Below, piece after piece: positions 30,039 to 38,424 of a DNA stretch of 50,584 nucleotides. The notes under the pieces were generated by a model, which was not told where the DNA came from, did no database searches, and was given only the letters and a program-made list of their open reading frames with translations. The position numbers and the translations under genes are program-made. The DNA is from a bacterium (lineage in GTDB: Bacteria; Patescibacteriota; Patescibacteriia; JACPHY01). Numbering within the stretch: position 1 is the stretch's first letter; each line of letters begins with the position of its first letter. The stretch is taken from NCBI GenBank assembly GCA_030647005.1, contig JAUSKG010000033.1:1-50584 (forward strand), given 5' to 3'.

Positions 30039-33000
30039 ATGTTTGGACTGAAATGTATGTCTAACGCATTCATCACGCAGCTCGCCTCGCGCGCAGGTCG
30101 GCGCGCCAGGACGACCGCCCGAAGAGGTCTCTCGTTGACCCTCGCGGCAACGACGATCATCTGGGCGCTCGGCATCCCGCTCGGCGTCCTCATCCCGCAG
30201 CCGGCGAACGCTGCGGCACTCACGGTCGCAACCGTCATGCCGTCAACTCCGGCGACGGCCGCAACCGGCGTCACGTACACCGTGAAGCTCACGACACCTT
30301 CGGGCGCATCGAGCAACATACGCTCCGTCGGCGTTAATTTTTTGGATGCGGTACCGACGTTCCCGGGAGTCGGAAACTACACCACCTGCTCACTGACCGT
30401 TGGTGGCACCGCCGTACCGGGTGTTGGCTGTTTGAATACGGGTAGCCTGGCGTATGTCGCGCTGACGGCCGATGACAACGCTCCTACTGTCACCATCGCG
30501 GCGAGTACTCCCATGGTCTGGACGTTTGGCCCCGTCACAAACCCGGCAGGCGCCGGTCCGGCGACAGCGACGGTCTTCACGGATGACACCGGGAACAGCC
30601 AAAATATCGGGGGATCAATCATTGATGAAAAGGCCCTCACGCTCCGCTACGGCACCGCGCCAACGCTCACCGGTGGCGGCCCGGGAAATGGGCAGAGCTT
30701 CGTCCCGCTCGAAGCAACGATTGACATCAACATCGCATCGGGGTCGCTCCTCACGAGCGGCGATGCGTCGCCCTCCACGGCCACCGTCACAGTCAACAAG
30801 TGCACCGGAGCGACGGATGCGCTCACATGCGCAAGTCCGGAGACGAACGTCAACCGCTGCTCCACGGTCACGGTGGGCAACGGCCTCGGAACAAACGACC
30901 GCATCACCTGCGCCGCATCACTCGAGACCTCCACCACCTACAAGCTCACCGTGGACGGGACGGTACAGGGCTCCACGAACATTCCACTCGGCGCGAGCGT
31001 CTCACGCATCTTCCGCACCGGCTCCGTGGACTCCGGCACGAACACCACCTCCCCGCGCGTTCTCACCACCGTCCCGGGCCCTGGGACACAAAGTGTGCCG
31101 CTCAACACGGCGATCGCGTTCGTCTTCCCCACAGGACCGGAGGGAGATATGCTCGCGAACGGAACAGCGAACGCCGTGGACAACGTGGACAACATTCGTC
31201 TGCGACCAACCACGAATGGCGTACTTGGCACGGATGTCTGCACCACGGCGAATAGCTGTACCGGGACATGGGATGGCGCGAGCAGGACGCTCCGCGTGAA
31301 TGGCGTCACACTCATCGCGTCCACCACCTACGACTTCTGCCTCGCAGCAAATGTCCTGAACGCGCAGAGCCGCAGCATGACCGCGGATGCATGCTACTCC
31401 TTCACGACTGGGACAACCTCGGACACCACCGCGCCAACGCTCGCAACTGCGGATCCCCTCAAACCCGCCAACGGTGCGACGGGCGTTGATCCGGCGGTGA
31501 CGGGATCACTCCGCATCAGCTTCAGCGAGAATATCCGACCGGACACCGTGACGACGACGACGTTTGGCCTCTGCAACGACACGGATGGGAACGGCGACAG
31601 CAACTGCGATACCTTGGAGAAAATCGCAACAACGGCGTACAACGTGAGCACGGACCCAAGCGGTCGGGATTTGAACGTGAGCTTGAACGCTGCGCTCACG
31701 GCATCCAAACGGTACTGCTACTTCATCGGCACCGGCATACGCGACCTCGCGGGCAATGCCATCGCCGCAGACATCACGAACAAGTGCTTCACGACCGGCT
31801 CCGCAACGGCGGTGAGCGCGCCGACGCTCCAATACTGCGATGCGGACTCCTTCGGTTTCGTCTGTGGATTTGACCAGCCGATGGCGGTCTCCGGCCTCAT
31901 CTCGTCGAACAACGTGAACACCTCGAACGTCGCACTTCAGTGTCCCACCGGAGTTCCCATCTCCCTCGCGAGCAAGGCGGCAACGTGGGATGCGGAATTC
32001 CGCGAGTTGCGCGTGATGGGAGTTGGGCTCCAGCCCGGCCAGGACTGCAGAGTGACCGTGACGAACGCAGCCGGATTCACCGGCACCGCCATCTCGACGA
32101 CGAACAGCGCGAACGTGGCAAACTTCACGGTGCTCGATGCCACGACCACGGGTGGCACGCTCGGCTTCTCCGGGTCTGCGGACACGAACTTCTACTCCGA
32201 TACGGACTTCGGCTCGTACTGGGTCAATCCGCAACGCTGCGAGCCGCGCGTACGCATCACCGGCAAGAACACAATACTCGAATGTGAGTTCCCTGCTCCG
32301 GCCTCGCTGCCGGCCAGCTCGACGTTCACGCTCACCTTCCCAAGCGGTTTCACCTACACGGACTCCAGCAGCAACGCCATCCGTGCGGTGCCAGCCGCAA
32401 CGTCGTTCGTGAACGCGGACATCAACGGCCCTGCCGCCGCGGGCGCGCCAACGATCGCGAGCGTCACCTGCAACACGGTTGCAAACACCTGCACTGTCAC
32501 CACCGGCACGGCGACCATCGCATCCGGCGATCGCATCTTCTTTGAGCTCGACCGACTCCAGACCCCGACAACCGCGGTGACGGATAAGAAGATCTCGGTC
32601 ATCGTGAAGGACAACAGCGGTATCAAGAAGGGAGAGACCATCAACCCGTCGCCGTTCTCCATCCAGAGCGCAGGTGCGTACGCCATCTCCGGCACCGCGT
32701 GCAAGAGTAGCGTCGGCGGTGGCACATGCAACATCCCCGGAGGCGATACGGCGATTGCGAGCGCGAAGGTCTTCTGCCAGCAGCAGGGAGGATACCTCGA
32801 GGGGAGCACCGCGGGTGTCTTCGCCGGATCACAGGAAACCACGACGGACGCAAACGGCGATTGGACCGTCTCCGGTCTCTCCAACGGCCAGTACGGCTGT
32901 GGTATGCCGCCAGACCCCACAACCACCGCAGACGTCGGCAGCGGTGAAAGCTTCAAGCAGTTGACGATCAACGGCGCGAGCAGTTCCGATGTGGACTTCA

Positions 33001-36000
33001 AGTTCGAGAACCTCGCGGTGACTGGACAAACCCTGAGTGTGACGATTGCGTCCGGCGCAACGCTCAACGGCGAGGTCGTTGATCTCTTCTGCCATGCCGG
33101 CACCTTCGATAGCGAATTCTCGCGCCCCGTCATGAAGACCGTCACACTCGACTCTGCGGGAGCAGGTACCACAACGCTCAAGCTCAAGGGCGGCAAGACG
33201 TACGAGTGCGGCATTGGTCCGCACATTGACTTCAGCAACTTCACGAGCGGCCCTCCGCCGGTTCCGGACTTCGCGTTCATGCCGCCACCGCCCACCCGAG
33301 TCGTCGTCCCGACGAGCAGTGACCCCTCCGCGATCACCTTCACGCTCGATGTCGCATCGAACACCATCAGCGGGACGGTACAGGATGGATCGGCAACCGG
33401 CATTGCGAACGTGTACGTCAATGCGTTCCCGCTCGGCTGCTTCGACAGCAACGGCGCATTCAAGCAGTGCAACGGCGGATTCGCACAGAGTAAATCCGAC
33501 GGAACGTTCACGCTCAATGTCTCCGGTGGAACGTACGAGGTGCGCGCGTTCTCACCGGGTATGCCGGAGTCCGAGCCACAGATTCTCACGGTGACTACTG
33601 CGAGCCTCACCGGCGTCATCATCAAACTCCAGAAGTCCGCGACGACGATCGCGGGGCAGGTGCTCGATGAGTCCGGCAACGAGATCCAGTACGCAGGCGT
33701 GGATGCGGAGCGCATCACCGCTGGCGGATCATGCTCGTCCTTCACCCCGAACGGCGGACACTCGTTCAGCCCGACCAACTCGAGCGGCAACTACACGCTC
33801 TACGTGAGCAACGGCACTTGGAACGTCCGGGCACACGCACCGTCCTACGGCCAAGTGGGCTGTACGACCGTCGTCGTCTCCGGAACATCGCTCACCGGCA
33901 AGAACCTCCAGGCAACCGCGGGCGACTTCAAGACCGTCAGCGGAACCTGCCCATCGGGCGCGTTCATCGGCGCGTTCGGCACGAACGGCGGGAACCATGG
34001 TGCGTGCTCGGAGGGCGCGTACTCGATCAAGGTGCCCGCCGGAACCGGCTACACCGTCGAGTGCTTCGCGAACGGCAAGGGTCACTGCGGGAGGAGCACG
34101 AGCGTGGACACCTCGAGCGCAAACCAGACCGTGAACTTTGGGACATCGGTGACCACCGGTACGCTCCAGATCACGATCACCGGCATCACCGATGCGTTCG
34201 TGGATGTACGCGACTCGAGCGGACTGGGGAACGGCACCGGCCAGAACAGTGCCGGCGTGTACACGCTCACCATCCCGCCGGGGACGTACACCGTGCGCGG
34301 TGGCTCACCAAAGTACGGCGACCTCTGCAGCGATCAGTCCGCGATCGTCACCGCGAATACCACGACCGCGATCACGTGTACGCCACCGGCAAACCTCCGG
34401 ACGGTCGCTGGTCGCGTGACGGATGGTTCAACGAACCTCGCCGGCGCGTCCATCACTGTCACCTCCACGACGAGCGGCAAGATGTTCAACACGCGGACGG
34501 GATCGCAGACCAGCACGAACAGCAACCTCTCGCTCACGAATGTTCCAGATGGCAGCTACACGATCCGCGCATCAAAGAGCGGATACGGATCCGCAAGCGC
34601 GAACGCGATCGTGAGCGGCGGAAACCTCACGCTCAGTGAAAATATCGCGCTCACGCAGGCGACCGGTTCGGCCGGTGACACCGTCATCGTCAGCGTCCGC
34701 GATGACAGCGACGTGGACTACAACGGCAACGCGCGCGTGACGGCGACGAACGCGAGCGGCAATGTCATCGTCGCGGAGATGGATAAAACGACGAGCGATG
34801 CTTCGCTCTCGCTCACGAACGGGACATGGACCGTCACCACGATCGGCGACAACGGGAAGAAGACGACTTCGTCAACGACCGTCACCGTGACGAACGGAAC
34901 GGCAAGCACCGCGGCGTTCAATGCAGACCTCGACACCGCCGTGAGCGGCTTCACGCCGGTGAGCAACAACGTGAACTTCACGCCAACGGCTGGAGGACTC
35001 ATGAAGTCCGAGGACATCATCGGACTCTCGATCAACGCACCGATGAACGCGTTCTCCACGACCGACAGCTCCACGGCGACGATGCAGATATCGAAGGACC
35101 CGACGGTCGCGGGCATCGACCCGGGCGGCACGTCGAACTTCGTCGGGAGCAGTGGATTCACTATCAGCCCGACGGACGCGAATGGAAAGGAGCTCTCCGA
35201 CCTCAGCAGCAACGTGACGATCACGATCCCATTCAGCGCGAGCGACCTCTCGGCAGCGAGCGTCAGCGACGAAGGCACGCTCCTCCTCGCGGCGATTGAC
35301 GCGAACGGAGAGTGGGAGACGTTCTCGACAACGGTGGATGAGGTGAACAATCTCCTGACGGCAGAGATCTCACACTTCTCCACGTTCGGCATCGTTGGCT
35401 CCACGAGTGGTGGCGGATCGCCGACCTCGAGCGATGTGCAAGCACCCGGCGCCGTGATGAACGTCACCTCGAGCGCGAGTGCGAACAGCGTGACGCTCTC
35501 ATGGACTGATCCCGCAGACACCGATCTCGCGGAGATCGAGATTCTGCGCAACACACCACCGTCAACCGCGGTTGCCGCAACGGCAATCGCACGCGTTGCC
35601 AAGGGCGTCAAGACATTCGTGGACACCGCGCTCACCTCGGCGACCAAGTACTTCTACATCCTGCGATCGAAGGATACGAGTGGGAACACGCGAAACTCGG
35701 ATACGATCAGCATCACGACCGCGGCGACGAGTACCGCCGCGCCGACAACGGGAACGACGACACCTGCGCCAACGACCGATGGTGGGGGGAGTGGGACCGC
35801 CGCGACAACGACCGCACCATCCGCAACGCCTGGCGCAACGAGCATCGGTCTCAACGCCGGCGACATCGTGAAGGCGACATCCTCAAACGCGGTGTACCTC
35901 GTTGGCGCGAACGGGAAACGCTATGTATACCCGAACGAGCTCACGTTCAAGTCCTGGCACAAGGACTTCAGCAAGGTGAAGCACATCTCCAATGCGGACA

Positions 36001-36431
36001 TGGCGACACTCCAGCTCGGAGGATTCGTCACCGTGCGCCCGGGAACGTGGCTCGTGAAGATTGAGTCCGATCCCAAGGTCTACGCCGTGGAGCCCGGGAG
36101 CGCGCTCCGCTGGGTGGAGACCGAGCAGCGCGCACAGACGCTGTACGGAACGAGCTGGAACAAGAAGATCGTTGACGTGCCGGTCTCGTTCTGGGTGGGC
36201 TATACGCAGGGCAACCCGCTGGGTGCGGACGTCCATCCGACCGGAACGATCGTATCCTCCGCAGGGGCACGGTACTACATTGATGGCGGGGTGAAGCGAC
36301 TCGTCACAAACGATGTCTTCAGCGCCCTCGGCTACCAGGACCATTTCGTCCACGCCCTCGATGCGACGGTCGTCTACGGCGACGGATCGGCTCTCACGTC
36401 CACGGCAACGGTCACCTTCGCACGTGAGTAA
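30039..36431 (+). CDS. Giant adhesin/S-layer-like multidomain surface protein
   Basis: A 2,130-residue exported protein. The signal peptide (to about 60; SLTLAATTIIWALGIPLGVL, then ANAAA) resembles that of the S-layer-like protein. It has SbsA-type Ig-like domains (from about 340 and 470: SVPLNTAIAFVF, GATGVDPAVTGSLRISFSEN) and carboxypeptidase-regulatory-like beta domains (near 880, 1108, 1201, 1451: ISGTVQDGSATGIANVYVN). A long beta region leads to a fibronectin type III-like domain (about 1801-1898), a Thr/Pro/Gly linker, and a C-terminal three-unit repeat module (1941-2127; VYLVGANGKRYVYPNE, KVYAVEPGSALRWVETE, ARYYIDGGVKRLVTND). The module is shared with the subtilase and the S-layer-like protein. 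GGGGAGG 8 nt upstream supports the start. A terminator follows. Confidence 0.85.
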   Translation: MFGLKCMSNAFITQLASRAGRRARTTARRGLSLTLAATTIIWALGIPLGVLIPQPANAAALTVATVMPSTPATAATGVTYTVKLTTPSGASSNIRSVGVNFLDAVPTFPGVGNYTTCSLTVGGTAVPGVGCLNTGSLAYVALTADDNAPTVTIAASTPMVWTFGPVTNPAGAGPATATVFTDDTGNSQNIGGSIIDEKALTLRYGTAPTLTGGGPGNGQSFVPLEATIDINIASGSLLTSGDASPSTATVTVNKCTGATDALTCASPETNVNRCSTVTVGNGLGTNDRITCAASLETSTTYKLTVDGTVQGSTNIPLGASVSRIFRTGSVDSGTNTTSPRVLTTVPGPGTQSVPLNTAIAFVFPTGPEGDMLANGTANAVDNVDNIRLRPTTNGVLGTDVCTTANSCTGTWDGASRTLRVNGVTLIASTTYDFCLAANVLNAQSRSMTADACYSFTTGTTSDTTAPTLATADPLKPANGATGVDPAVTGSLRISFSENIRPDTVTTTTFGLCNDTDGNGDSNCDTLEKIATTAYNVSTDPSGRDLNVSLNAALTASKRYCYFIGTGIRDLAGNAIAADITNKCFTTGSATAVSAPTLQYCDADSFGFVCGFDQPMAVSGLISSNNVNTSNVALQCPTGVPISLASKAATWDAEFRELRVMGVGLQPGQDCRVTVTNAAGFTGTAISTTNSANVANFTVLDATTTGGTLGFSGSADTNFYSDTDFGSYWVNPQRCEPRVRITGKNTILECEFPAPASLPASSTFTLTFPSGFTYTDSSSNAIRAVPAATSFVNADINGPAAAGAPTIASVTCNTVANTCTVTTGTATIASGDRIFFELDRLQTPTTAVTDKKISVIVKDNSGIKKGETINPSPFSIQSAGAYAISGTACKSSVGGGTCNIPGGDTAIASAKVFCQQQGGYLEGSTAGVFAGSQETTTDANGDWTVSGLSNGQYGCGMPPDPTTTADVGSGESFKQLTINGASSSDVDFKFENLAVTGQTLSVTIASGATLNGEVVDLFCHAGTFDSEFSRPVMKTVTLDSAGAGTTTLKLKGGKTYECGIGPHIDFSNFTSGPPPVPDFAFMPPPPTRVVVPTSSDPSAITFTLDVASNTISGTVQDGSATGIANVYVNAFPLGCFDSNGAFKQCNGGFAQSKSDGTFTLNVSGGTYEVRAFSPGMPESEPQILTVTTASLTGVIIKLQKSATTIAGQVLDESGNEIQYAGVDAERITAGGSCSSFTPNGGHSFSPTNSSGNYTLYVSNGTWNVRAHAPSYGQVGCTTVVVSGTSLTGKNLQATAGDFKTVSGTCPSGAFIGAFGTNGGNHGACSEGAYSIKVPAGTGYTVECFANGKGHCGRSTSVDTSSANQTVNFGTSVTTGTLQITITGITDAFVDVRDSSGLGNGTGQNSAGVYTLTIPPGTYTVRGGSPKYGDLCSDQSAIVTANTTTAITCTPPANLRTVAGRVTDGSTNLAGASITVTSTTSGKMFNTRTGSQTSTNSNLSLTNVPDGSYTIRASKSGYGSASANAIVSGGNLTLSENIALTQATGSAGDTVIVSVRDDSDVDYNGNARVTATNASGNVIVAEMDKTTSDASLSLTNGTWTVTTIGDNGKKTTSSTTVTVTNGTASTAAFNADLDTAVSGFTPVSNNVNFTPTAGGLMKSEDIIGLSINAPMNAFSTTDSSTATMQISKDPTVAGIDPGGTSNFVGSSGFTISPTDANGKELSDLSSNVTITIPFSASDLSAASVSDEGTLLLAAIDANGEWETFSTTVDEVNNLLTAEISHFSTFGIVGSTSGGGSPTSSDVQAPGAVMNVTSSASANSVTLSWTDPADTDLAEIEILRNTPPSTAVAATAIARVAKGVKTFVDTALTSATKYFYILRSKDTSGNTRNSDTISITTAATSTAAPTTGTTTPAPTTDGGGSGTAATTTAPSATPGATSIGLNAGDIVKATSSNAVYLVGANGKRYVYPNELTFKSWHKDFSKVKHISNADMATLQLGGFVTVRPGTWLVKIESDPKVYAVEPGSALRWVETEQRAQTLYGTSWNKKIVDVPVSFWVGYTQGNPLGADVHPTGTIVSSAGARYYIDGGVKRLVTNDVFSALGYQDHFVHALDATVVYGDGSALTSTATVTFARE

Positions 36432-36451
36432 TACACCGACGAACTGACCAC

Positions 36452-36484
36452 GCATCCCTCCCTCCACACGGGAGGGAGGGATGC
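36452..36484 (+). terminator. Intrinsic terminator of the giant adhesin gene
   Basis: GCATCCCTCCCTCC and GGAGGGAGGGATGC form a perfect 14-bp stem around a 5-nt loop, 20 nt after the stop codon. An ATG at 36481 lies in its right arm and is therefore an unlikely start for the next gene. Confidence 0.85.
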
Positions 36485-36498
36485 GACGAGGATCTCGC

Positions 36499-36807
36499 AT
36501 GGCGAAACGATCAGCACCGAACAACAAGCAGGACGGGACCATGGTACGCGTCTCGGTCTCCGAAGCCGCGCGGCTGTTTGGGCTCTCCGCACAGACCATT
36601 CGCCGTGCTATCAAGGACGGCGAGATTCGCTACGTCGTCGTGCGCGGAAGGTACCGCATCTCCTTCGAGTCGCTCCTCGAGTGGTCGCAGAAAAAAATGA
36701 CCACGAAGAACAAGCTCCAGAAACAGGGCATCGGTCAGTACGTGGGACAGTGGCGGATCCGCAACAAGCTCTACTCCCCCAATCCGGGCATGGTTGATCA
36801 ACCCTAG
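36499..36807 (+). CDS. Small helix-turn-helix DNA-binding protein (excisionase-like)
   Basis: A 102-residue protein with a winged-helix MerR/excisionase-like domain: VSVSEAARLFGLSAQTIRRA (18-37) is the helix-turn-helix, and EIRYVVVRGRYRISFESLLE forms the wing and following helix. This matches the HTH_17 type found in excisionases and small regulators. The basic tail (KKMTTKNKLQKQGIGQYVGQ) may extend DNA contact. No integrase or other mobile-element gene is adjacent, so a local regulator is more likely than an excisionase. It follows the adhesin gene after a terminator; read-through would couple the two. I preferred ATG 36499 (AGGA upstream) over 36481 and 36541. Confidence 0.75.
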   Translation: MAKRSAPNNKQDGTMVRVSVSEAARLFGLSAQTIRRAIKDGEIRYVVVRGRYRISFESLLEWSQKKMTTKNKLQKQGIGQYVGQWRIRNKLYSPNPGMVDQP

Positions 36808-36845
36808 GGACATCTGCAAAGACGAGACTATTCCCATCCCCCTCC

Positions 36846-37024
36846 GTCATTTCGACCGAGTGAGTCCGCGAACGCTCCTCTCCGTCATTTCGACCGAGTG
36901 AGTCCTCGAACGCTCCTCTCCGTCATTTCGACCGAGTGAGTCCTCGAACGAGTGGAGAAATCTCATCCCATGGCACAATGGCAACGAGATTTCTCGACTC
37001 CGCTACCGCTCCGCTCGAAATGAC
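36846..37024. repeat. TCATTTCGA inverted repeat with three tandem left arms
   Basis: Three copies at about 42-nt intervals begin GTCATTTCGACCGAGTGAG and continue TCC(G/T)CGAACG. The last runs on to GGAGAAATCTCATCC. A single right arm follows: CGAGATTTCTCGACTCC to GCTCGAAATGAC. The copies are almost identical, so the expansion is recent. Confidence 0.85.
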
Positions 37025-37059
37025 GGGGTGGAGGGGTTAGCTGTGTACTATTGGGAATG

Positions 37060-37098
37060 AAACATGCTCCCCCTGCGTATCGCAGGGGGAGCATGTTT
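37060..37098. terminator. Strong bidirectional terminator
   Basis: AAACATGCTCCCCCTGCG and CGCAGGGGGAGCATGTTT form a perfect 18-bp stem around TAT, with T-rich flank on the plus strand. It ends the minus-strand GT4 gene and any transcript from the HTH gene. Confidence 0.9.
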
Positions 37099-37121
37099 TG
37101 CGCGACTACCACCAAACGTGC

Positions 37122-38336
37122 TCACACCGCGGAGCGGACGAGACGCGGGGAGAGCGCGTGTACGCGAGCGTACCGATTGACAGTATGCGCGCGGTACCGT
37201 TCCGCTGTACACACGGCAATGCGATCCCAGTGGTAGTGTCGGAGCACCGCGCGCTGCGCATCTCCACCGATGCGGGCGAGGTGCGCAGCACCCGAGAGCG
37301 CAACTTCGAGTTTGCAGAGGAGATCCCACATGTTGCCGGTCTCAAAGAGCATCCCGCCGATCCGCGCAATAACCTCGCGGTGCTCAGGGATATCCGAGAC
37401 GATTGGCATCGTTCCGGCCGCAGCCGCCTCGAGCACGGCGAGCGGGAGACCCTCGGAACGCGATGCGTGCACAAATGCGAGCGCGTTCGCGAAGAGTGCT
37501 TCCAGCATGAGACCGGACCGCTGCCCGAGGAACAGCACCGCGGGGTCACCCGACGCTGCAACGCGGAGCTCCTCCTCGTACTGCTCGGTGAACGTCGGCG
37601 ATCCGGCAATGACGAGCTGGATGCCACCGAGGTCTGGCCGCTCGCGACGGAGCTGCCGGAATGCACGAATCACGGTGTGGATCTCCTTGTGTGCAACGAG
37701 CCGCGACGCGACAAAGAGGTAGCGCTTCGGGGTAATCCCATGCGACCGCAGCATATCCTGCGCCGCACGGGATCGCGCAGCGGGAGATGGCTCCGCGACG
37801 CCATTGGCAATGCACACCGGATGCGCACCGTAGCGCGCCGTGCAGTACGCCGTGAGTACCTCACCGACCGCGATGGTCTCGTGTGGGAAGGTGCACGCCG
37901 CCCACTCACCAATCGTGAGCATGGCGCGCGCGACGATGCCCCACTTCGCGTGCAGACGATCCACAGAATGGAACGTGACAAACACCGTGCTCCGCGGACG
38001 AAACACCCGCGGCATCCACGCAAGGAGTGCCGGACCAACGCCATGGAAATGGTAGACATCCGCCCGCTCGCGCATCGCATGGAGCGTGGCGAGGAACGTG
38101 TGTGAGATGGCATCGAGGTGCTTTGTGCGAACCGATTGGAGTACCACAACGCGAACACCGCGGTAGGTCCGCTCGGTCCCCGGATGCCGATCGAGGTACC
38201 ACGACCGGCCGTACACGGTCACGGAAAACCCACCCGCGACGAGGCGCTGGCTCAGTGCTTCGACGTGCCGCTCCACACCACCAATGGTGGCCGGCATGCC
38301 CTTTGTTCCGATCATAGCGACACGGATCCGTTCCAT
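37122..38336 (-). CDS. GT4 family glycosyltransferase (DUF1972-like N-terminus)
   Basis: A 404-residue GT-B glycosyltransferase. The start MERIRVAMIGTKGMPATIGG then VERHVEALS is the N-terminal pattern of the DUF1972/rhamnosyltransferase group of GT4 enzymes. YHFHGVGPALLAW and FVTFHSVDRLHAKWG follow, then the donor half with LFVASRLVAHKEIHTVIRAF and SEGLPLAVLEAAAAGTMPIV (E-x7-E). The ATG at 38336 is set by homology and by a promoter whose -10 ends 10 nt before it, which predicts an almost leaderless mRNA. The longer frame to 38639 is antisense text of the neighbouring gene. Confidence 0.9.
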   Translation of the reverse strand: MERIRVAMIGTKGMPATIGGVERHVEALSQRLVAGGFSVTVYGRSWYLDRHPGTERTYRGVRVVVLQSVRTKHLDAISHTFLATLHAMRERADVYHFHGVGPALLAWMPRVFRPRSTVFVTFHSVDRLHAKWGIVARAMLTIGEWAACTFPHETIAVGEVLTAYCTARYGAHPVCIANGVAEPSPAARSRAAQDMLRSHGITPKRYLFVASRLVAHKEIHTVIRAFRQLRRERPDLGGIQLVIAGSPTFTEQYEEELRVAASGDPAVLFLGQRSGLMLEALFANALAFVHASRSEGLPLAVLEAAAAGTMPIVSDIPEHREVIARIGGMLFETGNMWDLLCKLEVALSGAAHLARIGGDAQRAVLRHYHWDRIAVCTAERYRAHTVNRYARVHALSPRLVRSAV

Positions 38337-38345
38337 AGTGCCCGT

Positions 38346-38374
38346 ACCGTAGCACAGAAACGGATTCGTGTCAA
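38346..38374 (-). promoter_or_regulatory. Promoter of the GT4 gene at 37122
   Basis: On the minus strand: TTGACA, 14 nt, TGC, TACGGT. A perfect -35 with 17-bp spacing and an extended -10. The predicted transcription start is about 3 nt before the ATG. Confidence 0.7.
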
Positions 38375-38424
38375 TGGTGCATCTTTGGCGCTCCCGCGCC
38401 AGCTTCAGAGGGAATTCGGAGAGT

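Noticed and set aside
32354-33790. A minus-strand open frame of 478 codons
   Set aside because: It lies inside the giant adhesin on the opposite strand, has no motif, and results from the G+C-rich codon use.
36499-36807. Prophage or integrative element marked by an excisionase
   Set aside because: No integrase, att-like direct repeats or phage genes in the window; the HTH_17 fold also occurs in ordinary regulators.
36846-37024. CRISPR array
   Set aside because: The repeats are direct only three times, have no unique spacers of constant length and belong to a dispersed inverted-repeat family. No cas gene is present.
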